Source: Acidimicrobiales bacterium (lineage in GTDB: Bacteria > Actinomycetota > Acidimicrobiia > Acidimicrobiales > Iamiaceae). Taken from it: a DNA stretch of 36,976 bases. How positions within the stretch are numbered: the first letter of the stretch is position 1; the number at the start of each line of letters is the position of its first letter. Location of the stretch: the NCBI GenBank assembly GCA_025463365.1, contig JAOBWM010000151.1, positions 1 through 36,976 on the forward strand, written 5' to 3'. Below the pieces are notes generated by a model. The model saw only the letters and a program-made list of their open reading frames with translations, did not search any database and was not told where the DNA came from. Both the position numbers and the translations under genes were made by a program. Shown here one piece after another: positions 1 to 8,818 of this stretch.

Positions 1-2051
1 AGCTCCGTGTCGAAGACCATGCCGCGGCCCTCGCACTCGGGACAGGGCGCCGACAGCGATTCGAGCAGGCCTTCGCCGATGCGCTTGCGGGTCATCTCGA
101 CCAGGCCCAGCTCGGAGATGTCGAACACCTGGGTCCGGGTCTTGTCGCGGGCCAGCGCCTGCCGGAACGTGGAGATCACGTCGTCGCGGTTCTTGCGGAT
201 CTCCATGTCGATGAAGTCGATCACGATGATGCCGCCGATGTCGCGCAGCCGGAGCTGGCGCGCGACCTCCTCGGCCGCTTCGAGGTTGTTGCGGTACACC
301 GTCTCCTCCAGGCTCGACTTGCCGACGTTCTTGCCGGTGTTCACGTCGATCACTGTGAGGGCCTCGGTGCGCTCGTTGATGAGCGACCCTCCCGAGGGCA
401 GCCAGACCTTGCGATCGAGGGCCTTGTGGAGCTGCTCGTGGACGTGGTGGGTCTCGAAGATCGGCAGGCCGCCGTGGTCTGCGGGGTCGTAGCGCTCCAC
501 CCGCTCGACGAGCGCGGGCGAGATGCTCCGCACGTAGTCGCGGACCTGCTCGTACACCGTGTCGTCGTCGATCACGATCTGGCGGTAGTCCTGGTTGAAC
601 TCCTCGCGGATCACCCGGACGGCCATCTCGGGGTCGCGGTACAGGAGCGACGGCGCCTGGGACTTGGCGGCCAGCGCCTCGATCTGGGCCCACTGCTCGG
701 CGAGACGCTCGACATCGCGCGAGAGCTCCTCGGCAGAGATGCCCTCAGCCGCGGTCCGCACGATGAGCCCGTGGCCCTTGGGCTTGGCCTTGTCGAGGAT
801 CGCCCGCAGGCGCTTGCGCTCGTTGTCCGGCAGCCGCTTGGAGATGCCGTAGGTGGTGCTGTTGGGCACCAGCACCACGAAGCGGCCGGGGAGCGACACC
901 TCTTGGGTGAGGCGGGCGCCCTTGGCCCCGATGGGGTTCTTGGTGACCTGGCAGAGGATCGTCTGGCGGGGCCGGAGGATCTGCTCGATGCGGAGGTTGG
1001 TGCCCTTCTGCTCGATGTCCTCGGGGTCGTAGCGGGTGTCGCCGCGGTAGAGGACGGCGTTCTTGGGGGTGCCGATGTCGACGAACGCTGCCTCCATGCC
1101 CGGGAGGACGTTCTGCACCTTGCCGAGGTAGATGTTCCCGTGGATCTGCAGGGCTTCGTCGGCGGGGCGCGAGACGTAGTGCTCGATGAGCGAGCGCCCC
1201 TCGAGCACCGCGATCTGGGTGGCCAGAGGCTGGACGTGGACGGCCATCAGGTAGCGGCCGACCGGCTTGCCCTTGCGCTCGCGGCCTCGACGCTTGCGCA
1301 TCGTGGACTCGTCGAGGTCGATCGGCGACTCGTCGGTGATGGCCGTCACGGGCGTGACCGGCGGACCGGCGGATCGACCGCCGCCCTGGCCCTTGCGCTG
1401 GCCACCGCCTCCACCCGACTGGTTGCGGTTCCCCTGGCGCGGCTGGCCGCCCCCGGCGGCCTGACCGCCTTGGCCGCCTTGGCCCGAACCCTGGCCGGAG
1501 CCACCGCCGCGCCCGCGCCCACCGCGCCGGCGCCGGCGCTTGGCCGTGCTCGTGCCATCGGCACCGTCGGGAGCCGGCTCACCGCCATCGGCGGCATCCG
1601 CGGGGGCCGGCCGGGTGTCGCCGACCTGGGGTCGGGAGTCACCGATCTGCGGCTTGCGCACCAGCGCGGCCTCGGCGGCCTCCGCTGAGGGCTTGTTCTC
1701 GCGGTGGCGGTCCGGGAGCTCGGGCATGCGATCGTCGTCGGCAACCCCGTCGTCGACGCCCTCGCCTTCCCCGTCGTCGTCGGTAGATCCCTCGGGTCGG
1801 GGGCGGCTTCGGTTGCGCCCGCCGCGGGAGCCGCGCCGGCGCGAGCGAGCCGCGCCGCCTTCTCCGGATTCGCCTCCATCGCCCGCGTCGGAGTCTGACG
1901 CGCCAGACGCGCCGGCGACGTGCTCCTCGGAGGTCGCGACCCCGCTGGCGGCCGGTTCCGGGCTGGTGGTGGCGAGGTCAGCCGGTGGGGCGGACTCGGT
2001 GGGCGGTGAGGCTGGCAGCACGGGGCGATCCCCGGCGTCGGCGTCGGTCAT
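1..2051 (-). CDS. rne: Ribonuclease E/G, 3' end outside window
   Basis: Endoribonuclease for rRNA processing and mRNA turnover. About 683 codons are visible; the C-terminus lies beyond the left edge. Residues 1-250 are a low-complexity acidic then Arg/Gly/Gln-rich extension, presumably disordered and RNA-binding, as in mycobacterial RNase E. The catalytic part begins near Met251, with an S1-type segment (LIEHYVSRP, QIHGNIYLGKV). The DNase I-like core follows, with GGIIVIDFIDM carrying a metal-binding Asp, then RDKTRTQVFDISELGLVEM. The Zn-link CPECEGRG sits at about 15-40 of the window. It starts with ATG 15 bp after the stop of the radical SAM-linked gene and is the last visible gene of that operon. 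An internal start at Met251 would give a short RNase G-like protein, but the reading frame and bias of the extension look genuine. Family assignment is secure. Confidence 0.95.
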   Translation of the reverse strand, partial: MTDADAGDRPVLPASPPTESAPPADLATTSPEPAASGVATSEEHVAGASGASDSDAGDGGESGEGGAARSRRRGSRGGRNRSRPRPEGSTDDDGEGEGVDDGVADDDRMPELPDRHRENKPSAEAAEAALVRKPQIGDSRPQVGDTRPAPADAADGGEPAPDGADGTSTAKRRRRRGGRGRGGGSGQGSGQGGQGGQAAGGGQPRQGNRNQSGGGGGQRKGQGGGRSAGPPVTPVTAITDESPIDLDESTMRKRRGRERKGKPVGRYLMAVHVQPLATQIAVLEGRSLIEHYVSRPADEALQIHGNIYLGKVQNVLPGMEAAFVDIGTPKNAVLYRGDTRYDPEDIEQKGTNLRIEQILRPRQTILCQVTKNPIGAKGARLTQEVSLPGRFVVLVPNSTTYGISKRLPDNERKRLRAILDKAKPKGHGLIVRTAAEGISAEELSRDVERLAEQWAQIEALAAKSQAPSLLYRDPEMAVRVIREEFNQDYRQIVIDDDTVYEQVRDYVRSISPALVERVERYDPADHGGLPIFETHHVHEQLHKALDRKVWLPSGGSLINERTEALTVIDVNTGKNVGKSSLEETVYRNNLEAAEEVARQLRLRDIGGIIVIDFIDMEIRKNRDDVISTFRQALARDKTRTQVFDISELGLVEMTRKRIGEGLLESLSAPCPECEGRGMVFDTE

Positions 2052-2066
2052 GGGTGCGATCCCTTC

Positions 2067-2798
2067 TCATGACGCACGTGCTTCCACGTGCGGCGCCGAC
2101 GTCGCACCGGGCGGGCCCACGAGGGGCTCGCACCGGGCGCCGTCGAGCAGCGTCCATTGGGTGCGTCGCCGCACGTGGCCCTCTTCGCCGTCGATGCCGA
2201 GCAAGGCGATGAGCTCGCCGATGCGCAGGCCTCGAGGCTGGGTGGCCAGGTGGGCGTCGATCTCGGTGCCGGCGTCGGTGGGACCGACGACCGTCAGGTC
2301 GAGCAGGTACGGGCGGACGTCGTCGGTGACGTCTTTGCCCTTGCGCTGGCGGGTGACCACCAGCTCAGGTGCGGCGAGGCACCGGCCGATGGCCGAGGCC
2401 ACCGTCGCGGGATCCACACCGCGGATCTCGATCCGCCACTCGCAACTCGTGACCGCCTGCTGCAACGACATGGCGTTGCCGGCGATCTCCACCGCCGCGG
2501 TGACCTCGATGCCCGTCGGCAGCAATGCCGACAACTGGGGTACGAGGGCCACGAGCGCGTCGGGCGACGGCAGGTCCGCCGCCTCGTCGTCGAGGTCGAT
2601 GTCGATGTACTCGGCCAGCGACTCGTGGCCGGTCGACAGGGCCAGCCCGAAGTGCACCTTCGGGTGCGGGGAGAACCCCTGGGAGTAGGCGATCGGCAGG
2701 CCGGCGCGACGGATGACCCGCTCCCAGACGCGGGCGATGTCGCGGTGGCTGGTCCAGCGCACCTTGCCGAGCTTGGTGAAACGCACGCGGATCCTCAT
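2067..2798 (-). CDS. Radical SAM-linked protein (TIGR03936/DUF2344 family)
   Basis: 243-aa protein of the family regularly encoded beside, or fused to, the TIGR03960-type radical SAM protein; biochemical function unknown. The N-terminus (RFTKLGKVRWTSHRD, then IAYSQGFSPHPKVHFGLAL) is the conserved signature region. No membrane segment or signal peptide is visible. Its ATG overlaps the stop of the upstream radical SAM gene in an ATGA, so the two are translationally coupled, and rne follows 15 bp later. That context suggests an RNA- or translation-related role, but this is inference from neighbours only. The family call is from remembered signatures, not a search. Confidence 0.85.
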   Translation of the reverse strand: MRIRVRFTKLGKVRWTSHRDIARVWERVIRRAGLPIAYSQGFSPHPKVHFGLALSTGHESLAEYIDIDLDDEAADLPSPDALVALVPQLSALLPTGIEVTAAVEIAGNAMSLQQAVTSCEWRIEIRGVDPATVASAIGRCLAAPELVVTRQRKGKDVTDDVRPYLLDLTVVGPTDAGTEIDAHLATQPRGLRIGELIALLGIDGEEGHVRRRTQWTLLDGARCEPLVGPPGATSAPHVEARAS

Positions 2799-4756
2799 CG
2801 GCTACCGGTACCCACGGAAGCGGCCGGGCGGCTGGGAAGGAGCTTGACGGGCACCTCGCCTCCCACGGCGAGGTCCTGTCCGGTGCCCTGCGAGCCGCCA
2901 GCGGGCGGGACCGCGGAGGCGACGACGTGCTCGATGCCGTAGCCCGTACAGGCGCCGCAGTCGTAGCACGGCGTCCAGCGGCAGTCCTCGAGCCCGACCT
3001 CGTTCAGCGCGTCCCGCCAGTCCTGCCAGAGGAAGTCCTTGTGGAGCCCGGCAGAGAGGTGGTCCCAGGGCAGCGCTTCGTCTTCGTGGCGGTGCCGGTA
3101 GACGAAGTCCTCCTCACGAAGGCCGGCGCGCTCCAGCGCCTGCAGCCACAGGTCGAGGTCGAAGTGCTCGGACCACTCCTGGAACGTTCCCCCGTGGCGC
3201 CACACGTCCTCGATCACCACACCGAGGCGCCGATCGCCTCGGCTGGCCAGCCCCTCGGCCATCGTGGCCTTCGGGTCGTGCCACTTGAGCTTGATGCCGT
3301 GGTCGCGGCGCAGCTCGTCGCGCAGCAGGTAGATCTTGCGTTGGAGCTCCTCGCGCGTGTTCTGGCCGAACCACTGGAACGGCGTGAACGGCTTCGGCAC
3401 GAAGCCACCGAGCGAGACCGTGACCGACGGGTTCTTGTGGTACTCCCGGCCGATCGCGACGCAGTTGCGAGCGAGGGTGGCGATCCCGAGCGTGTCCTCG
3501 TCGGTCTCGGTGGGGAGGCCGGTCAGGAAGTAGAGCTTCATCCGCCGCCAGCCCTGCGAGTAGGCCGAACGCACGGCGGCGTAGAGGTCCTCCTCGCGGA
3601 TCAGCTTGTTGATCACCTGGCGCATGCGCCACGTGCCCGCTTCCGGGGCGAAGGTGAGGCCGGTGCGTCGGGCCTTCTGGATCTCGCCGGCGATGCCCAC
3701 GGTGAACGCGTCGACCCGCAGCGAGGGAAGCGAGACCGAGATCTGACCGCCGCAGGACGGGTCGTTGACGGTGTCGCGGACGACCTGCTCGATGCCGGAG
3801 AAGTCGGCCGTGGACAGCGACGTGAGGGCGACTTCGTCGTAGCCCGTGCGCTTGAGGCCTTCGGCCACCATCGTGCGGACCTGATCGGCCGGGCGTTCGC
3901 GCACGGGGCGGGTGATCATCCCGGCCTGACAGAAGCGGCACCCACGGGTGCAGCCCCGGAAGACCTCTACGTTGAGCCGGTCGTGGACCACCTCGGTGAG
4001 CGGCACCAGTTGCTGCTTGGGGTACGGCCACTCGCCGAGATCGGCGATGGTGCGCTTCTCGATCGTGGCCGGGGCCGCAGGATCGTTCGGCACGACCTCG
4101 ACGAGCATGCCGTCCAGGAACACCGCGTCGTACAGGGCCGGGACGTAGATGCCCTCGATGCCGGCCAGGGCCCGCAGGACCGAGATCCGGTCCGGCTTGC
4201 CGGCCACCTTCCACGCCGCCACCACGGTGGTGATCTCCGACACGACCTCTTCGCCGTCGCCGAGGACCACGAAGTCGACGAAGTCCGCGATCGGCTCGGG
4301 GTTGTAGGTGCAGTGGCCGCCGACGCCGATCAGCAGGTCGGTGGGGGCACGATCGGCACTGCGGACCGGACATGCGGCCAGGTCGATCATGTTCACGAGG
4401 TTCGTGTAGGTCAGCTCGGCGGAGAGGTTGAAGGCCAAGACGTCGAAGTCGGCCGCCGCCCGGTGGCTGTCGACGGAGAACAACGGCAGACCCGCACCGC
4501 GCAGCTCAGCTTCGAGGTCCGTCCAGGGGGCATAGGTGCGCTCGGCGACGCCGTCGGGCTGCTCGTTGATGATCTCGCACAGGATCTGCAGGCCCTGGTT
4601 GGGCAGGCCGATCTCGTAGGTGTCGGGGTACGCGAGCAGCCAGGCGGCCGAATCCGGCTGGTGCTCAGGGGTTGTGGCCCCGTCCTCGCAACCGATGTAG
4701 CGCGCCGGCTTCTGCACCTTGGCGAGCAGTGGCTCAAGCTGGTTCCAGACGGACAT
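2795..4756 (-). CDS. B12-binding/radical SAM protein (TIGR03960 family)
   Basis: 653-aa iron-sulfur enzyme of unknown substrate. Residues 1-250 resemble a cobalamin-binding-like N-terminal domain (LAYPDTYEIGLPNQGLQIL near 41-60, GVGGHCTYNPEP near 144-155). The radical SAM cluster motif CxxxCxxC is C269, C273 and C276, within GCTRGCRFCQAGM. The TIM-barrel core runs to about residue 480 (GLTFAPEAG, KLYFLTGLPTE). The C-terminus holds a second Cys set (CRWTPCYDCGACTGYG), likely another cluster or zinc site. It is first gene of a unit with the TIGR03936 partner (ATGA overlap) and rne. No Shine-Dalgarno precedes the ATG, but a TAGAAT box lies 9 nt upstream, suggesting a leaderless mRNA. The reaction cannot be inferred from sequence. 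Confidence 0.9.
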   Translation of the reverse strand: MSVWNQLEPLLAKVQKPARYIGCEDGATTPEHQPDSAAWLLAYPDTYEIGLPNQGLQILCEIINEQPDGVAERTYAPWTDLEAELRGAGLPLFSVDSHRAAADFDVLAFNLSAELTYTNLVNMIDLAACPVRSADRAPTDLLIGVGGHCTYNPEPIADFVDFVVLGDGEEVVSEITTVVAAWKVAGKPDRISVLRALAGIEGIYVPALYDAVFLDGMLVEVVPNDPAAPATIEKRTIADLGEWPYPKQQLVPLTEVVHDRLNVEVFRGCTRGCRFCQAGMITRPVRERPADQVRTMVAEGLKRTGYDEVALTSLSTADFSGIEQVVRDTVNDPSCGGQISVSLPSLRVDAFTVGIAGEIQKARRTGLTFAPEAGTWRMRQVINKLIREEDLYAAVRSAYSQGWRRMKLYFLTGLPTETDEDTLGIATLARNCVAIGREYHKNPSVTVSLGGFVPKPFTPFQWFGQNTREELQRKIYLLRDELRRDHGIKLKWHDPKATMAEGLASRGDRRLGVVIEDVWRHGGTFQEWSEHFDLDLWLQALERAGLREEDFVYRHRHEDEALPWDHLSAGLHKDFLWQDWRDALNEVGLEDCRWTPCYDCGACTGYGIEHVVASAVPPAGGSQGTGQDLAVGGEVPVKLLPSRPAASVGTGSR

Positions 4757-4765
4757 GACCGACGG

Positions 4766-4771
4766 ATTCTA
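4766..4771 (-). promoter_or_regulatory. -10 element of the radical SAM-rne operon (leaderless)
   Basis: TAGAAT on the minus strand, preceded by GG, ends 9 nt before the ATG at 4756. A start site 6-8 nt below the box falls at or within a few bases of the ATG, and no purine-rich ribosome-binding site is present. No convincing -35 box is seen. Confidence 0.5.
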
Positions 4772-4787
4772 CCGGGCCTGGCTCCGT

Positions 4788-4975
4788 GTCTCGTCACTCG
4801 CTCGCTGCGCTCGCTCCGTTCCTCGAACTGATCGATCGCCTGACGGCGTCCGTCTTCGCTCGTCGGCACGGCTTCGCCGCACCTCCGCGGTCGTCAGGGG
4901 GCGCCGCAAGCTCTGCCCCCCGACACCCCCGAGGCCGCGCCGCTCGAACCCAACCCCAACCCCGGCGTCGGCTTG
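4788..4975. repeat. Repeat-like palindromic spacer after rodA
   Basis: Noncoding stretch between rodA and the radical SAM gene. It contains a GCTCGCTGCGCTCGCTCCG block (from about 4799), GATCGATC, a 7-bp inverted repeat (CCTGACG 4839-4845 / CGTCAGG 4892-4898), a CGGC-TTC-GCCG mini-hairpin between them, and a C-rich ACCCCAACCCC tail. The style is that of REP-like intergenic elements in G+C-rich genomes. Only one copy is in this window, so dispersal is unproven. It may also serve as the rodA terminator. Confidence 0.4.
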
Positions 4976-4980
4976 TTGGA

Positions 4981-6171
4981 TCAGGTGAAGCGGCGCATGT
5001 GGACGCTGAGGACCAATCCCATGCTCAGGAACATCGTCAACAGGGCGGAGCCGCCGTAGCTCACGAACGGGAGGGGGATGCCGGTGATCGGCATGATGCC
5101 CATGGTCATCCCGATGTTCTCGAACGCCTGGACGAGGAACATCACCATCACGCCGGTGCACAGGAGGGTCCCGAACTCGTCGCGTGCCAGCTGAGCGGTC
5201 CGCCACACCCGCCAGACGATCACCCCCAGGAGCGAGACCAGGCCCGCTGATCCCACGAATCCGAGCTGCTCGCCCACCGCCGTGAAGATGAAGTCGGTCT
5301 GCTGCTCGGGCACCTTGCTGAGGCGGGTCTGGGGCCCCTTGAACAGGCCCTTTCCCCACACGCCTCCCGAGCCGATGGCCAGCTTCGCCTGCTCCAGGTT
5401 GAAGCTCGCATTGTCGGACCCCTTGGAGACGTGGTCGTTGTTCTGGTCGATGAACGTGGTCAGGCGGGCCTTCTGGTACGTCTGCAGCACCCCCGATGTG
5501 AGCACCACCGTCGTCCCGAGGATCGCGACGAGGGCGAGGGCCCCGAGGAGGCGCGGCCGAACGCCGACCACCAGGAGGAGGGCGAACGAGACGGCCACCG
5601 AGACCAGCGTCGTGCCGAGGTCGGGCTGCAACATCACGAGGAACATGGGCACGCCGCACACGCCGAGCAACATGGCGACGCGGGTGTTGTCGAGGTCGCC
5701 TCGGAACTGCGAGGCCAGCCCAGCAAAGCCGATGATCAGGCCGAGCTTGGCCAGCTCTGACGGTTGGAGCTGGAACGGGCCGATCTGGAACCAGCCCTGG
5801 GTGCCGCTGACCTTCGAGCCGATGCCGGGAACGAGCACCATCACGAGCAGCAGCAGGCTCCCGCCGTACACGAAGGGCCAGTAGTCCCGCAGCTTGCGGT
5901 AGTCGATCAGGGCCACCGCGGCCATCAGGGCGCCGCCGATGACCAGGAAGACCAGCACCTTCTTCAAGAAGGTGGCGTTGTACGGCTCGGTCGGTCCGCG
6001 GGTGGCGCTGTAGACCATCACCGCCCCGAACAGGCTGACGGCGGCGATGCACATCACCAGCACCACGTCGACGTGGCGGAACGGTGAGGCCGGGTTGCGC
6101 CGGAAGTTCGCCATCGGCGGCCGGACCCGATGGCGCCCGTTCGCGGGGCGAGGACGGTAGGTGGTGGCCAT
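4981..6171 (-). CDS. rodA: Rod-shape SEDS peptidoglycan glycosyltransferase RodA
   Basis: 396-aa multipass membrane protein that polymerises lipid II glycan strands with its partner class B PBP during cell elongation. SEDS motifs are present: GWFQIGPFQLQPSELAK, VMLQPDLGTTLV with the conserved Asp of the family active site, KVPEQQTDFIFTAVGEQLGF, and MPITGIPLPFVSYGGSALL near the C-terminus. About ten hydrophobic segments are visible. An Arg-rich cytoplasmic N-terminus of about 30 residues precedes the first membrane segment. The ATG overlaps the mrdA stop as TGATG, so RodA and its cognate PBP2 are translationally coupled. FtsW is the paralogue alternative, but the mre context favours RodA. Length is typical. 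Confidence 0.95.
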   Translation of the reverse strand: MATTYRPRPANGRHRVRPPMANFRRNPASPFRHVDVVLVMCIAAVSLFGAVMVYSATRGPTEPYNATFLKKVLVFLVIGGALMAAVALIDYRKLRDYWPFVYGGSLLLLVMVLVPGIGSKVSGTQGWFQIGPFQLQPSELAKLGLIIGFAGLASQFRGDLDNTRVAMLLGVCGVPMFLVMLQPDLGTTLVSVAVSFALLLVVGVRPRLLGALALVAILGTTVVLTSGVLQTYQKARLTTFIDQNNDHVSKGSDNASFNLEQAKLAIGSGGVWGKGLFKGPQTRLSKVPEQQTDFIFTAVGEQLGFVGSAGLVSLLGVIVWRVWRTAQLARDEFGTLLCTGVMVMFLVQAFENIGMTMGIMPITGIPLPFVSYGGSALLTMFLSMGLVLSVHMRRFT

Positions 6172-8309
6172 CAGTCGCTTCCCGCAGTGCTGATGCCGTT
6201 GGTCGCCGCCGCGACCTGGGTCGGGTCGATGGCACCCAGGGCCGGGATCATGAACGAGTCGATCGCGTGCGACGCGATCGGCTCGAGGATGAGCCGGATC
6301 GTGGGAGCTGCGGCGTTGGCACCCGAGCCGGCGCCTTCGAGCACCGCGCTGGCGGCCCATGCCGGGTCGGCGCCGAGCTCGAACCCGACGAACAGCGAGT
6401 TCTCCGGCTTCTTGTTGTTCAGCTTGTCGAGGCCGGTCTGCGCGGTGCCGGTCTTGCCAGCCAGCGGGAGCGACGAGAACGGGAAGTTCTGGAACGGCAG
6501 CACGGCGGTGCCCGAGTCGGAGGTCACCGAGTGGTCGACCACACCCTGGAACCCTGCGAGGAACGTGTCCCGAGCCGTGCCCCAGTCGATCCGACGGATG
6601 AGCTTGGGCTTGAACTGGCGAAGGATCTTCGTCGGCTGGCGGGCCGGGGTGGTGTGATCGAGGACCCCGGGCGTCCACAAGTTGCCCCCGTTGGCGAGCG
6701 ACGCGTAGGCGTTGGCGATCTGCAGCGGCGTCGCCGTCACCTTCTGGCCAATGGCGAGGTCGGCGCTGTAGCCGCCGCGCCACCTGCCCGCCGCCTTGGC
6801 CTCGGCGGGATCGTTGCCATAGTTGCCGGGGTCGGCCTTGAAGAGCGCCGTGGCCGTGTCGGCCTCGGTCTTGGGCGTGGGCACGAGCCCGGGAGACTCG
6901 GCCGGGAGGTCGATGCCGGTGCGCGAGCCATACCCGAGCTGCTTGATGTAGCGCTGGAGCCCGTCGTCGCCGATCCGCCCCCGCTGCTTCCAGGCGATGT
7001 CGCCGATCCGGTAGAAGTACACGTCGCTCGAGACGGTGAGCGCCTTGCGCAGGTCGACCGTGCCGTGAGCGGCGTGGCCGGCGTTCCGCTTCAAGCAGCC
7101 CGGCTGCGAACCGGGGCACAAGCGGTACTCGCCGGGGTCCGAGATGGTGTCCTGCGGGGTGATGAGGCCCAGGTTCAGCGCGGCATAGGCCGTCGCCAGC
7201 TTGAAGGTGGAGGCTGGCGCGTAGGCGCCGGCGAGCGCCCGGTTGATCAGCTTCGAGACCGGCCGGGCCTCGGGGGCCATCGCCTTGATCTCGGCATCGA
7301 CGTCCTTGCAGGAACCGGCAGGGTCGAGGCCCTGGAGGTCCCGCCAGACCGGACAGCTGATGCCACCCACGAGGTCGGCGGGGTTGTAGGTCGGGAACGA
7401 TGCCATGGCGCGCACCTGGCCGTTGCGCGGGTCGAGCACCACCACCCCGCCGGACTGTGCCGGCGTGTGGCTGCCCCGCGCCGCGACCAACCGACCCTGC
7501 AGGGCCGCCTCCGCCTTGTACTGGACCCTGGCGTCGATCGACAGGTAGAGGTCGTCACCCGGCTTGGGCTCGACGCGATCCGAGGTGATCTCGCCGACCA
7601 CGCGGTTGCGGCGGTCGACCTCGTACACCCGGCGACCCGGGGTCCCGCGCAGGTCCTGCTCATAGGTCGCCTCGACGCCGGCCTTGCCGACCTCGTCGGT
7701 CTGGACGTACGGCTTGGTCTTGTCGTTGTCCTTCGACAGCTTCTGCCACTGGGTGTCGCTGAGGGGACCGACGTAGCCGAGGAGGTGTGCCGCCAACGAG
7801 CCGTAGGGGTACCGGCGCACGGTCTGGCGGTCGACCGACACCGTCGGGTACTGGTCCGCCTCCTCGCGGAGGATGATCTCCTGGTCGTAGGTGATGTCGT
7901 CGGCCACGGGGACCGGGCGGAAGTGGCTGAACCGAGAGTCGTTCAGTCGGGTGCGCAGGAACTTCGTGGTGACAGCCTGGTCGGGCGTCCGGCCCTTGCT
8001 GAGGGTGGTCGCCAGCTTGGTGAGGAGGTGCCGCTGGACCTCGGGCTTCAGGTCCATGTAGTCCTGCCACGAGATGCTGACCACGATCGACTCGCGGTTG
8101 TCGACCATGACGATGGCGTTGCGATCCAAGATGCGCCCGCGTGGGGCGGGGATCACCACCGTGCGGGTGGCGTTGCGCGCCGCCTGCGCGTCGAGCGACG
8201 GGCCCTCGACCACCTGCAGGAACCAGAGGCGAGCGAAGAGGGCTCCGAACAGGGAAAGGGCCATGACGGCCACGAGCCCGAGCCGATGGCGCCCGTCGTC
8301 ACCGCTCAT
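6171..8309 (-). CDS. mrdA: Penicillin-binding protein 2 (elongation transpeptidase)
   Basis: 712-aa class B PBP that crosslinks lateral-wall peptidoglycan with RodA. One N-terminal membrane anchor (residues about 9-33) is followed by the PBP dimerisation domain starting at APRGRILDRN. The transpeptidase domain carries SxxK as STFK (Ser367, Lys370), SSD near 427 in the SxN position, which accepts Asp as in other PBP2 proteins, and KTGT at Lys619. Two Cys pairs lie in the catalytic half (around CPVWRD/SCKD and CPGSQPGC) and could form extracellular disulfides. The ATG at 8309 was chosen because it makes an ATGA overlap with the mreD stop; upstream frame extension is only Pro/Arg-rich shadow. 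It lies between mreD and rodA. Confidence 0.95.
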   Translation of the reverse strand: MSGDDGRHRLGLVAVMALSLFGALFARLWFLQVVEGPSLDAQAARNATRTVVIPAPRGRILDRNAIVMVDNRESIVVSISWQDYMDLKPEVQRHLLTKLATTLSKGRTPDQAVTTKFLRTRLNDSRFSHFRPVPVADDITYDQEIILREEADQYPTVSVDRQTVRRYPYGSLAAHLLGYVGPLSDTQWQKLSKDNDKTKPYVQTDEVGKAGVEATYEQDLRGTPGRRVYEVDRRNRVVGEITSDRVEPKPGDDLYLSIDARVQYKAEAALQGRLVAARGSHTPAQSGGVVVLDPRNGQVRAMASFPTYNPADLVGGISCPVWRDLQGLDPAGSCKDVDAEIKAMAPEARPVSKLINRALAGAYAPASTFKLATAYAALNLGLITPQDTISDPGEYRLCPGSQPGCLKRNAGHAAHGTVDLRKALTVSSDVYFYRIGDIAWKQRGRIGDDGLQRYIKQLGYGSRTGIDLPAESPGLVPTPKTEADTATALFKADPGNYGNDPAEAKAAGRWRGGYSADLAIGQKVTATPLQIANAYASLANGGNLWTPGVLDHTTPARQPTKILRQFKPKLIRRIDWGTARDTFLAGFQGVVDHSVTSDSGTAVLPFQNFPFSSLPLAGKTGTAQTGLDKLNNKKPENSLFVGFELGADPAWAASAVLEGAGSGANAAAPTIRLILEPIASHAIDSFMIPALGAIDPTQVAAATNGISTAGSD

Positions 8310-8818
8310 CGGGCGAACAACGGGTGTCGGCGGCGGTCGCGCTGATCGGTCCGCGCCCAACGGAGGGCTCGGATCGCGACGGGGGCAAGGACGGCGTTGA
8401 GCACGGCCACGACCACCAGGATGGCCGACAGGGGGGGTCCCTCGAACGACGCCTCCCCCACCACGGTCCCGATCAGGGCGTAGGCCAGCATGCCGAGCGC
8501 GGATGCCGCCGCTGCGACCGCCGGGCCGATCCACCACGAGGTGCGCAGCACGCCCCCGCTGACGGTGCCGACGCCATAGCCGACCAACGTGTAGACGAGC
8601 GCCGAGAGCCCGAGCGGGGTGGTGAGGACGATGTCGAAGGCGACGCCGGCGGCGAAGCCGACGATGGCGCCGCGCTCGGGGCCCGCGACGAACCCGGCGG
8701 CGATGGCCAGGAGGATCATCACGTCAGGCCGGGCGCCCTCGTAGGAGAACTGCGAGAAGAGACACACCTGCAGGACGAGTGTCACCAGGACCACGGCGGC
8801 CACGCGTGCCGCACTCAT
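8306..8818 (-). CDS. mreD: Rod shape-determining protein MreD
   Basis: 170-aa integral membrane protein with about five hydrophobic segments, starting with ARVAAVVLVTLVLQVCLF. It is the membrane component linking MreC to the elongasome. The family is poorly conserved in sequence; size, hydrophobicity, the typical PDVMILLAIAAGFVAGPERG segment and position between mreC and mrdA support the call. It overlaps both neighbours by 4 bp (ATGA on each side), implying coupled translation. Confidence 0.9.
   Translation of the reverse strand: MSAARVAAVVLVTLVLQVCLFSQFSYEGARPDVMILLAIAAGFVAGPERGAIVGFAAGVAFDIVLTTPLGLSALVYTLVGYGVGTVSGGVLRTSWWIGPAVAAAASALGMLAYALIGTVVGEASFEGPPLSAILVVVAVLNAVLAPVAIRALRWARTDQRDRRRHPLFAR

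Noticed and set aside
2927-4831. 634-codon plus-strand frame over the radical SAM gene, and similar long antisense frames over rne, mrdA and mreB
   Set aside because: Low-complexity, no motifs; the opposite strand carries unmistakable conserved proteins.
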